A DNA stretch of 64,000 nt, from NCBI RefSeq assembly GCF_963169125.1, contig NC_084794.1, positions 153,956,858-154,020,857 on the forward strand. The letters run 5' to 3'. The stretch comes from Humulus lupulus. Its lineage: Eukaryota > Streptophyta > Magnoliopsida > Rosales > Cannabaceae. Positions 1 to 11,223 of the stretch are shown here, in pieces. Made by a program: the position numbers and the translations under genes. Each line of letters starts with the position of its first letter. The stretch's first letter is position 1. The notes under the pieces are model-generated. The model ran no database searches. It was not told the origin of the DNA and saw nothing but the letters and a program-made list of their open reading frames with translations.

Positions 1-89
1 CATTCGTCAAATGAGTCTTTACTTAGATTTAATCACACTTTACATTTATTAATCACATGGTAACGACTCTAAGGTAGTAGGTCATTACA
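1..89 (+). repeat. 3' end of the 5' LTR of the chromovirus
   Basis: The segment ends in CATTACA directly before the primer binding site. Its last ~40 bases resemble the end of the solo LTR at 17052-19478, which also ends GGGCATTACA. The rest of the LTR lies outside the window. Confidence 0.7.
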
Positions 90-92
90 ACT

Positions 93-104
93 TGGTATTA
101 GAGC
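93..104 (+). other. Primer binding site, initiator tRNA-Met type
   Basis: TGGTATTAGAGC differs by one base from TGGTATCAGAGC, the common plant PBS complementary to the 3' end of initiator tRNA-Met. It lies three bases after the LTR end, where reverse transcription would start. Confidence 0.8.
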
Positions 105-446
105 GTGCCAAGGTTTATGGTTCCTGGAGATCAACCAAACATGTACCCTCGCTGCCAGGGACAAGCTCGACTCAGGGTTGCTTTGTATTAAATGAATTAT
201 GTGTTTAATTGCTTGACTGAGTTGCCCTGTTTGCCTGAATATTATAGATAGAGCATGTTGACTATGTATGTATATATATATGTGATGCCAGGGAATGGCC
301 CATTTGATTGCTATATGCTTATGCAATGTGTGTGTATATTGTGTTGATCTGTCGTTTGTATTTGATTGAGGGGACTAAGAGGTTGTTTTTGGATGTTGTT
401 ATCATGCCTGATGTGCGGCATCATTGATTGCAAGCATATTGAAGTT

Positions 447-1530
447 ATGCCTCAACAATCGATCAGGCTCTGCGACAATAGGGCTAAAGATGACAACCAG
501 GGTCAAGACCTTCCACCTGCCCCATAGAACTGGCAACAGATGGTTGCCGAAATGCAAGCGACACTTCAGCAAACAGAAGATGAGCTCTGAGAGTTGAGGC
601 ATCAGGCCCTTCCTCACGGTGTAGGGTTGCAGATTCCACAGGTTGTAGCACCAGTGCCAGCCCAGCCTGTGATGGAGAACAAGTGGGAGCCCTTGTATGA
701 GAGGTTCAGGAAGCAGCACCCTCCCACCTTTTAGGGCGGTCCAGACCCACTACGAGCAGAGCAGTGCATGAATATGATTTCTTCCATCCTGGATTTTATG
801 AAGGTGGAGGGGAAGGAGAGGGTAGCCTGTGCAAGTTATATGTTGAGAGAAGACGCCTGCATCTGGTGGGAAGTTGTGTCCCAGAGGAGGGATGTGATAG
901 TTATGACCTTGGAAGAATTCTGAGATGTCTTCAACGAGAAATATTACAATGTTGCAGTCTAAGCTGCCAAGGTGGATGAGTTTATTAATCTAACTCAGAA
1001 CCCAATAACCATTATAGAATATGCTCTAAAGTTTGACAGGTTGGCAAAGTTCGCGTCAGACTTGGTGCCTACCGATATGGCACGAAGGGATCAATTTGTA
1101 CGAGGTTTGAACATCCTGATAGCCCATGATGTTAAGATAACATTAGATCCAAGGACTACCACTTATGCCCAGGTAATGGAGAATGCCCTTACAGCTGATG
1201 GGGCTAAAGTTCAGATATGGAGAAAGGCGTCGCAGGGCACGATGCTCGGAGGACAGTGCCTCCTTTCACTGGTTCTAGCCGGGGTAGTGACCCCAATGAA
1301 CAGATGAGAAAGGCCCCAGAATATTGTGTTCCTTCTGGTCCAGATAGGAGGGCATGGAGTGCTTTCAGTGGGCGTCAGGGCAAGGGAGAGAACTAGAGAA
1401 GCTTCCTAGAGTGTCCTCGGTTCAGGCAATGACATCTAGTGGAGTGCAGAGTTAGAGCATGTTTCACTTGTGGGAGTGTCAGTCACCTGAGGAAGGACTG
1501 CCCACAAGCTAGAAAGGAAGAATAGAAGAA
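447..1530 (+). pseudogene. gag pseudogene with CCHC zinc knuckle
   Basis: Starting at the ATG at 447, the reading frame has a Gln/Glu-rich N-terminal part, then a retrotransposon gag (capsid) domain around 770-1230 recognisable from the pattern ACASYML..DACIWWE and the downstream VDEFINLTQ segment. A zinc knuckle C-x2-C-x4-H-x4-C lies at 1460-1501. In-frame stops (for example near 525, 590 and 735) and frame changes break it. Gag would form the virus-like particle and bind element RNA. The frame is too damaged to be functional. Confidence 0.8.
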
Positions 1531-1627
1531 GGGTGACAGCCTCACTCCAGCCAGATGTTCACATTGACCCAGACCGAGGCTAAGGTTAGTCCCTCGGTCG
1601 TGACAGGTCAGTGGGCCACGAGTACCT

Positions 1628-3153
1628 ATGAACTCTACACTGAAGTCTAGAGACCTAATGCAAGAGGGTTGCATAGGATTCCTAGCAAACATAGTGGATA
1701 CCTCTAGGATTGTTTTAGTTGGATCGGATGAGACTAGACTGATGTGTGAGTTTCCTGATGTATTCCCAACAGACCTCACAGGATTGCCACCACACCGAGA
1801 GATCGAGTTCGCCATAAAGTTGGTGCCAGGGGTGGAGCTAGTATCTAGGACACCTTATAGAATGGCTCCAGCATAGTTGAAAGAAGTGAAGAATTAGTTG
1901 CAGGAGTTACTGGATCTAGGATTCATCAGACCCAGTTTTTCGCCATGGGGTGCTCCAGTGTTGTTTGTCAAGAAGAAGGATGGGACCTTAAGGATGTGCA
2001 TTGACTATAGAGAGCTGAATAAGTTGACCATTAAGAATAAGTATCCACTGCCCAGGATCGACGTTTTGTTTGACCAACTGCAAGGGAAGACGGTATTCTC
2101 TAAGATCGTCATTCGGCCTGGCTACCGCAAGTTGAGGGTTAAGGAGGAGGACATACCAAAGACCGGATTCCGTACGAGGTATGGACATTATGAATTCCTG
2201 TTCATGTCCTTTGGATTAACCAATGCCCCATCAGCCTCTATGGACTTGATGAATAAGGTCTTCAAGGATTATTTGGATAAGTTTGTGATTGTATACATCG
2301 ATGATATACTCCCAGTCAAAGACAGAGCATGAGTAGCATCTTCATTTGGTACTACAATGGTTAAGAGAGCATGGGCTATATGCTAAGTTCACAAAAATGT
2401 GAGTTTTGGTTGCCCCAAGTAACATTTATGGGCCATATTATGTGTAAGGAGGGGATTATGGTGGATCCAAGCAAGATTGAGGCAGTGAGAGATTGGCCCA
2501 GGGCGAGCAGTGTACCCGAGATTAGGAGTTTCTTGGGATTAGCAGGGTACTATTGGCAGTTCATGGAGGGATTCTCCATAATAGCTACACCGTTGACTGA
2601 GCTGCACGAGAAGACCAAGTATGTCTGGACAGATAGATGTGAGAATAGTTTCAAGGAGTTGAAGCGGCGACTAATCACCACTCCGGTATTGAGTCTTCCA
2701 TCAAACAATGAGATGTTTGTAGTCTACTGTGATGCTTCGAGGCAGGGTTTGGGGTGTGTATTGATGCAAGCCAAAAAGGTGATAGCCTACGCGTCCAGAC
2801 AAATGAAGGAGTATGAGTAGAGGTATCCTACTCATGATCTGGAACTGGCAGCGATGGTATTTTCACTGAAGGTGTGGAGGCATTATTTGTAAGGAGAGAA
2901 GTGCGAAATATATACTGACCATCAGAGTTTAAAGTATTTCTTTACTTAGAAGGATATGAATATGCGCCAAAGGCATTGGCTGGAATTGATGAAGGACTAC
3001 GACTGTGATACTTTGTACCATCCAGGGAAGGCCAATGTGGTTGCCGAAGCATTAAGTCAGAAGGGCCCAGGGAAGTTATTCAGTTCGAGGCAGATATCAG
3101 AGAGGTTAGTTAAAGAGATGACTAGAGCGGGTATTGAATTGGTAGTTGGTTAG
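1628..3153 (+). pseudogene. pol pseudogene: reverse transcriptase and RNase H
   Basis: RT begins in the frame at 1628. It contains the Ty3-type GLPPHREIEF motif, the [17 protein letters not shown] block and the YIDD catalytic motif near 2294-2305. A frame change before 2371 separates this from the connection region and RNase H, which holds the VVYCDASRQGLG and IYTDHQSLKYF blocks and ends around 3150. Stops lie at 1874, 1894, 2818, 2890 and 2948. No protease core with DTG or DSG is visible between the zinc knuckle and RT, so most of the protease appears to be deleted near 1612-1625. Confidence 0.85.
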
Positions 3154-3159
3154 CTAGCC

Positions 3160-4368
3160 AATATCACTCTTCATTCCACGCTCCTTGAGAGGATCAAGGA
3201 ATCACAAAAGGAGGATCAACAGTTAAGGAAACATAGGGAGGATGTCTTAGCCGGAGTGGCTAGAGACTTTTCTATTTCAGAGGTGGGCTTACTGAGGTAT
3301 AAAGGTCGGATTTGCATTCCGATGGATTCTGGTATCAGGCAAGAGATTCTAGATGAGTCTCATACCACTTCTTACTCTATACATTCGGGTACGACAAAGA
3401 TGTACCAAGACTTGAGAACTTTGTATTGGCGGTTAGGGATGAAGAGGAACATAGTAGATTATGTTAACCTTTCAGCAGGTGAGGGCTGAGCATCAAAGGC
3501 CAGCATGGTTGCTGCAACCTTTAGGAATTCTGGAGTGGAAGTGGGTGGATATAACTATAGACTTCGTGGTTGGATTACCAAAGATAGTATGACAATATGA
3601 TTCTATGTGGGTGATTGTGGATAGGTACACCAAATCCACTCACTTTTTTCTGTTAAAATAACTCATACGGTGGAGTAGTATGCCGAGTTGTATGTGAAGG
3701 AAATTGTGCGACTTCATGGAGCTCCTAGGTCGAATAGTATCCGACAAGGACCCTACCTTCACCTCTAAGTTTTGGGAGAGCCTACAGAAGGCTATGGGCA
3801 CGTAGTTTCAATTTAGTACCGCCTATCATCGTCAGACGGATGGACAGTCTGAGAAGACGAATCAGATATTGGAGGATATGTTGCGGGCTTGTGTGTTGGA
3901 TTTTGGGGGATCTTGGAGTAAGTATCTCCCTTTGATTGAGTTTTCATATAATAACAGCTATCAGGTGACCATCAGAGTGGCTCCGTATGAAATGTTATAT
4001 GGAAGGAAGTGCAGATCGTCCATCCATTGGGATGAGACGTGTGAGAGAAAATATTTAGGTCCTGAGGTTTTTCAGAGGACCAACGATGCGATTGAAAATA
4101 TTAGAGCTCGAATGCTCGCCTCCCAGAGTCGACAAAAGAGTTACTCAAACTTGAGACGCGGGAGTGTAGAGTTTCAAGTCGGTGATCATGTATCCCTTAG
4201 AGTTGCTCCTTTGAGAGGAGTAGAGTGATTTGGAGTGAAAGGCAGGTTAAGCCCAAGGTTTGTTGGCCCCTTTGAGATTTTGAACGAGTTGGAGAGGTAG
4301 CTTATAGATTGGCTATGCCTCCAGCCTTATCAGGGGTTCATAACATATTTCACATTGTTTGTATTAAA
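3160..4368 (+). pseudogene. Integrase pseudogene
   Basis: The HHCC zinc-binding region lies at 3340-3480: both histidines are visible, but the CxxC pair is lost in a deletion near 3470. The catalytic core follows: first Asp in the WVDITIDFV block near 3545, second Asp in VSDKDPTF near 3740, and the Glu in the DGQSEKTNQ block near 3850. The GPF region is at 4255-4275. It ends where a copia LTR begins, so the expected chromodomain is missing. Several stops and frameshifts make it non-functional. Confidence 0.85.
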
Positions 4369-6308
4369 TGAACAAATCAAAGGTACACAGCTGAATAAAT
4401 GGACCCATTTCAATAATTATTAATACCAGCAAAGATCATACACATATTTAAATATTAAATCAAATATACATAGATCAAGGATTACCTCTTGTAGCCTATC
4501 AAGTGTCCTTAAATCTTTTTGTATAAATCAACGATCTTCTTATCCAGTGTTCTGAGATCTCACACCCATGATCTTCCAAACCAATCCTCAAACACACAAG
4601 GACGTGTGTGTGCAAGTAGGATTCTAAAGGTTGATTTATGTGAATCCCTAAATGTACTCAACACATGAGATCTAGAGAGTTTTGACAGAGAGAATGTTTA
4701 GAATAGTTTTTAGGTTTTGAGAAAACTATCGCTTTAGAGAGAGAGTCTGATCATTAAGCATTCTACTGAATATCACATATATAAGATTTATAAAGATATT
4801 TAATCTAATTAAATAATCTTTATTTAATTAAAATATAATTCAAATTAAAACTGATTAGATATTTACATTTAGTTATTTATTTAAATCATATTTAAAAAGA
4901 TTAATTAAATAACTGATTAAACAAATTTATTTGAAATTCAAAATTCAAATACTAGGCATAAAAATCATTGATGATAGGCGCCACACACTGTGCTGTACAG
5001 TGTGTGTCACCCAGCCCCATTAGAGTTTCCCTAATTTTCTCATTAGTTTATGTAATCAACTTTTATGACAAGATATTTATTCCAACATAAATATCAGTTA
5101 ATTCAAAATTAAATTTAACTTAAAAAATCAGTTTTAAATTAAATAAATAAATATGATATTATAAATAAGATATTTATTATTCTCTCTCTTTATATTAATC
5201 CAAACAAGATTAATATTAATTTTAACCTATAGTTTTTCAAAATAAAAACTATATAGTTAAATAATTAATTAATTCACAATTAATCAATTTCCTATAATTA
5301 TCAAATACTTATTTCATTGCCCTGGAAAATTAATTCCTTTGCAATTTAGTCATTTCTCTTCACAAATCTTTCTTTTGACATCCTTACCCTTGACAATGTA
5401 GGACAGAGGTGATCTGGGGACCATGGACCTATAATACAAAGCTCCAAGAAACCAAATTATTATTTAAACTCTTTAATCTAATAATCTTATTTACTAATTC
5501 CACGATAACTCCACTATAAATATGGAATTGCACTCTAAGAATTTATAGAATTATATTTACAGAGTTTTCTCTAGTAGTCCATTGATATAATCAATATATG
5601 TATTTCTTTCCTCCATTATTGATTCGTTAATTAGAGTTGGTCAATATTATCGTTCTACCCTTCTATTACCTCTTGATCCTTAAGTACCATTAATTCACTA
5701 GCAAATAATTAATCTATAATATAGTTATAGATTTGAGCTCAATAACTATTCAGTTTCAGAATCAACCCTTAAGAGAACCAATATTCGTTCCGTTAGGAAA
5801 ACATGGATTCCAATATTGTAATTCATGCTTCAGCCATCCATGATATTGAATCTCCAAAACAAAAGTCATTAGCCTCATCAAATGATCATCTATTATGAGA
5901 AGAATTAAATCTTTACGTCAAACGGCAAGTTTATAAAGATAATTAATTCTCATCAGTCATGTTATATATAATCTCTATTATACACAACACATTTACTAAG
6001 ATGTATATCCACATCAGTAATCCGAATCTAGATTACTTGCATCTCGTATGCTTAGCAAACCGTACTTGTAATCATTCATTATAAATTCCTTACTTTAATA
6101 TGTTAGTGACTATTGTATTCATTATATAAGATCTTAATTCTCTCGTGCTAATGTAAGATCATATTCTCATGAATGAATAGAGAATTTTCTTGATACTATT
6201 ATAAAATTAATTTAAACTATAATTATAACATTCAAATATAATAAAATTGTATTTTTATTTAAAACCAATAAAATGTCTTTATATGCTTTTAGGGCAATAA
6301 TCCTAAAA
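4369..6308 (-). repeat. 3' LTR of the truncated copia element
   Basis: On the minus strand the LTR starts beside the polypurine tract (6309-6320, AAGTGGGAGAT on the element strand) with a sequence close to the common copia LTR start TGTTAGGATTATTGCCC. It is AT-rich and lacks ORFs. The left limit (TGAACAAATC, an LTR end of ...GTTCA on the minus strand) is chosen because chromovirus coding similarity ends just before it. At about 1.9 kb it is long for a copia LTR and may hide a further insertion. Confidence 0.55.
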
Positions 6309-6323
6309 ATCTCCCACTTGCCC

Positions 6324-7233
6324 TCAAAGCAATTGAGGCATTTTCCTTAATCCCATATTGTGTATGTAACCCATGAACGACTTTGCAGGAAGTGTCTTGG
6401 TTAACGGGTCAGCCAGGTTCTGTTCTGACGCTATCTTCATAACAGTCACATCACCTCGGTGTACAATCTCTCTTACAAGATGGTATTTCCTTTCTATATG
6501 CTTCCCTCTCTTGTGGCTTCTCAGTTCCTTGGAGTTAGCTAATGCTCCACTATTGTCACAGTACAAGATTAGTGGCTTATCCATATTTAGAACAACTTCC
6601 AGATCAGTGTAGAACTTCCTCAACCAAACCGCTTCTTTAGCTGCTTCTCAAGCCGCTATGTATTCGGCTTCCATGGTTGAATCAACAATGCTAGAATCTT
6701 TAATGCTTCTCTAGAAAACAACTTCTCCACCAAGAGTGAACACTGACCCAGATGTCGATTTTCGACTATCTTTGTCTAATTGGAAATCAGAATCAGTGTA
6801 TTCAGTAGGGTTTAGCTCACCGCTGAATATATAGCATATAGTCTCTCATTCTCCTAAGATACTTAAGAATGTGCTCTACTGCAATCCAATGTTCCAAACT
6901 AGGATTTGATTGATAATGACTTACAATCCCAACTGCATAACATATGTGTGGCCTAGTACACAACATAGCATACATCAGACTCCCAACTGATGAAGCATAG
7001 GGATACTTTCTCATATCCTCTTCCTCCTGAGGTGTCTTGGGACATTATTCTTTGGAGAGAGAAATTCCATGTCTGGTCGGTAATTGACCTTTCTTGGAAT
7101 TCTCCATAGAGAATCTTTCAAGCACCTTATCTATATAATTAGCCTGAGAAAGTGCCAAGAGCTTGTTCTTCCTATCCCTTAGAATTTGGATTTGGTTAAA
7201 CAAAAATTCATAATAAAAAATCAAAATGTGCAT
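6324..7233 (-). pseudogene. copia pol remnant: end of RT and RNase H
   Basis: Minus-strand reading gives the copia segment LSQANYIDKVLERF, then the SAVGSLMYA-like block near 6960, and RNase H with STMEAEY near 6665-6685, the DNSGALA block and the terminal NLADPLTK block near 6380. Frame changes and stops lie near 6650, 6720 and 7035. The YVDD catalytic motif of RT is not present because the element is cut upstream. The domain order and blocks are typical of Tork-like copia elements; the lineage is inferred. Confidence 0.8.
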
Positions 7234-8888
7234 TTTTTTATTATAATTTGAAAGTAATTTCTAAGTTTCTTTTTTGTTTGATTAATAAAATAAACAATAT
7301 TATTTACATGTAAATTACATTAGTGACTAAAAAGTGAATTAAAACTTTTCATTAAAAAAAATTACTATATAGTATACTAAAATTAACTTTTGACAATAAG
7401 CTATATAATAATTTGTTATACTTTATTGTAAATTATTAGTATCTAAAATAAGTTTGAATGTAACGTAAAAGTATCTTACATAATAAGACCTTATAATATA
7501 GCCTAAAAAAGGCTAATCAGTATTTTAAGATAAAAAAGTTTCAACAAATAATTTTGAAGGTAACTAAAATGTATATGAAATAATATGCTCTAAAAATAAT
7601 TATTTTTATAAAAAAAGTAATTAATTGGTAACTTATTGTCATTATAAGTAACCGAAAAGTTACTTTTGAAAATCTAGAAAAAAAAAAATTAAATGGATAT
7701 TGTTGCCTTTGCTGATTTTTGTAATAGCTAAAAAATGGATGGTAAAAGAAGCACACTATCACATTCAAATAAAGGTAACGAACTCGAAGGTCAGCTGTGC
7801 ATATCATATCAATAATGCTGTCATCTTTCTCATTTGTATATTTTTGTACAAAACATATAAGTATTATATCTTCTAGTTCTTTTGTGACAGCACAAGGGCT
7901 CACGAGATCCCATCTTATATTTTAATTTATTTTTTCATTATAAAGTTAGCAAGATTTTTATTAATATATTTATATTTATATTTGTAAAAGTAATTAATTT
8001 CACATACTGAGTTGGTATTTTTAGCAACTAGTTATCCATATATTTTTTTGATAGAATTATAAAAATATAAATAAATATTATAACATCACAATATAATACT
8101 TGTTCTTATATCTATATATAATAAGTGTGTAGATAACGAAATATTTTTTGTTTTTATTTTTTATTTTTTTTCGTTAACTTTAACAAAATATTCTTATATA
8201 TAATATAATATATTTTTATATTTAACGGTAGATTGTAAATATGATTTAAACTTAAAACAAATTAAATAAATAATTAATTAATTAAACAAATTAAAATAAG
8301 ATATTTTTGAGATATTTTACAATGATAATTATTTAAAAATAATAAAATTCATACGATTTATAACTTAAATAAAATTTAATTAAACTTAAACTTAAATTTC
8401 ACGTATTAGAATAATATCATATTGAACATATAACATAATACAATCTACTATGAACTAGAAAAAAACTTAAAAAAAAAAAGAACTAGCAACAAACTTAAAT
8501 TTCAAATCCATCTATAATATTAATATTATATTAAACATATAATATATAATCTCTTGTTGTCAATCCCAAATTTAAAAATTAGATAAAACATAAACTTAAA
8601 ACAAAAATTAATTAATTAATTAAAATATGATATTTTTAAGATATTTTATGATAATTTGAATAATTAAATCATATTTATTTATAAATAATGAAGTCATACA
8701 TATCATTTTTTTTATCTTATAAATTTGTGTGATAGTTTCTTTTTATCAAGTGATTGGAGCTTTTTTTCTTCACCAAAGGACATTGCAGGTTACATTAAAA
8801 ACTAAAAATAGTTTATGCATGTATACAACTCTATACTATGACTTTTTCTATTATTAATTTCTTTTTAAATATTATTGTAATTTATATA
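7234..8888. other. AT-rich intergenic DNA
   Basis: I see no gene here. There are long A/T runs, and a partial duplication around 8250-8740: a block with ATTAATTAATTAA followed by AAGATATTTTTGAGATATTTTA occurs near 8265 and again, diverged, near 8605. A 120-codon open frame on the minus strand at 7541-7903 has no recognisable domain. Confidence 0.5.
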
Positions 8889-8893
8889 TATGT

Positions 8894-9325
8894 TGTTGTC
8901 TAGGTTTTTCGTGAACTCGTCTAACACCCAAATAATAATATTGAGAAGATTTTTTAGAGCTAAATAAAGTATAAGAAATGTGTCTAGTGCACAGAAATAA
9001 TGGATAGAGAGAGTTTTATAGTGGTTCAGCCCCAAAAAGATGGTCTACATCCACTTAGTCACTGTCATTGATCTTGCAAGCCATAGATTACATTTGTATT
9101 TAGCTTTTAGCTATTTGACTCAATTGAAGATGAAGAGAGCTCTCTCTGTGAAAAGTTTCCGCCCATTTTCTCTCCTTTCACCCCTCTTTTCGGTCCCTAC
9201 TCCTCTTATTTATATTGAGGAGTTAGGGTTACATTTGAGTGGGCTTAGATTATGAGTAAAAAGTGACTGGGTCTTAGGCATGATTTGGGTCGATGGGTAG
9301 TGACACTCAAAAAATGGGTATAACA
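8894..9325 (-). repeat. 3' LTR of the minisatellite element
   Basis: On the minus strand it runs TGTTATACCC...GACAACA, 432 bp, and is closely similar to the copy at 13400-13854. A TATA box (TATAAATA on the minus strand) lies at 9207-9214. It contains the phrase GTGGTTCAGCCCCA, related to the GTGGTTCGGCCCCA phrase in the Tat-type LTRs. Confidence 0.9.
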
Positions 9326-9326
9326 A

Positions 9327-9342
9327 TAGCCCCCCAAGTCAG
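9327..9342 (-). other. Polypurine tract of the minisatellite element
   Basis: On the minus strand this reads ACTTGGGGGGCTAT, directly before the 3' LTR. It matches the G-rich tracts of the Tat-type elements (CACTTGGGGGGCATATAAG), and would prime plus-strand DNA synthesis. Confidence 0.7.
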
Positions 9343-9547
9343 TCTTCATGTTTGCATAAGGCTGACTTATTGTGTGAACTCTCTCCTTCACGAAGACCAG
9401 ATCTTTTGGCCTTGGATGTATCATTACTCGACTTCACTAATCTTTTAATAATGGCAGTAAGAAGATCTAAGTTGCTCGTAGGCTAATTGGGCGAGCATGT
9501 CCAAGACGCTCCACTTCTGAGCTAGGCGAGCGGCTCCAAGATCTGAG

Positions 9548-11223
9548 ATAAACGAGATGAATGCTCAAGGTTCTGAGGACCTTAAGGAACCAAGCCAAAT
9601 GAATACTCAAGGTTTCGAGGATCTCGAGGAACCGAGAAATATGAATGCTCAAGGTTCCGAGGATTTCGAGGAACCGAGCAATATGAATGCTCCAGGTTCC
9701 AAGGACCTCAAGGAGCTGAGAAAGATGAATGCACCAGGTTTCGAGGACCTCAAGGAACCGAGAAATATGAATGCTCAAGGTTTCGAGGACCTCAAGGAAC
9801 TGAGCAAAATGAATGCTCAAGGTTTCGAGGACCTCAAGGAACCAAGCAAAATGAATGCTTAAGGTTTTGAGGATCTCGAGGAACCAAGCAATATGAATTC
9901 TCCAGGTTCTAAGGACCTCAAGGAACCGAGCAATATGAATGCTCAAAGGTTCCGAGGAAGTCTAGAAACCAAGTCAAATGAATGCTCAAGGTTCTGAGGA
10001 TCTCGAGGGACCGAGCAATATGAATGCTCGAGGTTCCAAGGACCTCTAAGAACCAAGAAAAATAAATGCTCAGGGTTCCGAGGACCTCAAGGAACCAAGC
10101 AAAATGAATGCTCAAGGTTCTGAGGACCTCTAGGAACCAAGAAAAATGAATGCTCCAGGTTCCGAGGATCTCGAGGAACCGAGCATTATGAAATCTCAAT
10201 GGTTCCGAGGAACTCTAGGAACCAAGCCAACTGAATGCTCAAGGTTTCGAGGATCTTGAAGAACCTAGCAATATGAATGCTCCAGGTTCTTAGGACTTCT
10301 AAGAACCGACCAAAATGAATGCTCAAGGTTCTGAGGACCTCTAGGAACCAAGCAAAATAAATGTTCTAGGTTCTGAGGACCTCAAGGAACTGAGCAATAT
10401 GAATGCTCAAAGGTTTCGAGGAATTCTAGTAACCAAGCCAAATGAATGCTCAAGGTTCTAAGGATCTCGAGGAACTGAGCAATATGAATGCTCCAGGATC
10501 CGAGGACCTTTAAGAACCAAGCAAATTGAATGCTTAGGGTTCCGAGGACCTCAAGGAATCAATCAAAATGAATGCTCAAGGTTTTGAGGACCTCGAGGAA
10601 CCAAGCAAACTGAATGCTCCATGTTCCTAGGATCTCGAGGAACCGAGTGATATGAATTCTTAAAGGTTCTGAGGAACTCTAGAAAAAAAAAAGCAAAATT
10701 AATGCTCAAGGTTCCGAGGATCTCGGGATCCAAGCAATATGAATGCTCCAGGTTACGAGGACCTCGAGGATTCGAGCAATATGAATGCCCTAGGTTCCGA
10801 GGACCTCAAGGAACCGAGCAATGTGAATGCTCCAAGGTTCCGAGGAATTTTAGGAACCAAGCCAAATGACTGCTCAAGGTTCCAAGGATCTCGAGGAACT
10901 GAGCAATGTGAATGCTCTAGGTTCTGAGGAACTCTAAGAACCAAGCAAAATGAATGCTCAGGGTTCCAAGGACCTCAAGGAACCAAGAAAAATGAATGCT
11001 CAAGGTTCTGAGGATCTCGAGGAACCGAGCAATATGAATACTCCAGGTTCTGAGGACCTCAAGGTACCGAGCAATACGAATGCTCCAGGTTCTGAGGACC
11101 TCAAGGAACTAATCAATATGATGCTCCAAGGTTCCTAGGAATTCTAGGAACCAAGACAAATGAATGCTCAAGGTTCTGAGGATCTCGAGGAACCGAGCAA
11201 TATGAATGCTCCAGGTTCTGAGG
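9548..11223. repeat. 42-bp tandem minisatellite, main block
   Basis: About 40 diverged copies of a 42-bp unit, beginning roughly ATGAATGCTCAAGGTTCCGA and continuing GGACCTCAAGGAACCGAGCA. Since 42 is divisible by three, both strands stay open over long stretches: plus frames read 14-residue units like MNAQGSEDLKEPSN and minus frames read units like LSIHIARFLEVLET. No start context, other domain or codon pattern supports a real protein. Single-base indels change frame every few hundred bases. Confidence 0.95.

Larger units (their letters stand above)
1..4368 (+). mobile_element. Decayed Ty3/gypsy chromovirus (Tekay/Del-like), 3' end missing
   Basis: The order is LTR end, primer binding site, gag with CCHC knuckle, RT, RNase H and integrase, which is Ty3/gypsy order on the plus strand. 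The window opens inside the 5' LTR. Stops and frameshifts run throughout, so it is an old dead copy. The similarity stops at about 4368, inside the region after the integrase core where a chromodomain would begin, and a copia LTR starts there. The PBS type and the LTR end resembling the solo LTR at 17052-19478 suggest the Tekay/Del chromovirus lineage; the lineage is inferred. Confidence 0.85.
4369..7233 (-). mobile_element. 5'-truncated Ty1/copia element
   Basis: Read on the minus strand, the piece holds the end of RT, RNase H, a polypurine tract and a long 3' LTR. The 5' LTR, gag, protease, integrase and most of RT are missing. Recognisable coding sequence stops near 7200 and AT-rich DNA follows. 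Because the 5' end is gone, target duplications cannot be tested. It inserted into the chromovirus at about 4368. Confidence 0.75.

Noticed and set aside
7541..7903. 120-codon minus-strand ORF
   Set aside because: Low-complexity AT-rich sequence, no domain, no splice or promoter context.
9467..9946. 159-codon minus-strand ORF and matching plus-strand ORFs as repeat proteins
   Set aside because: They are the 42-bp minisatellite read in frame; no start context, no non-repeat domain and frequent frame changes.
9548..11223. Regularly spaced repeats as a CRISPR array
   Set aside because: Units are head-to-tail without unique spacers, inside a plant LTR element.
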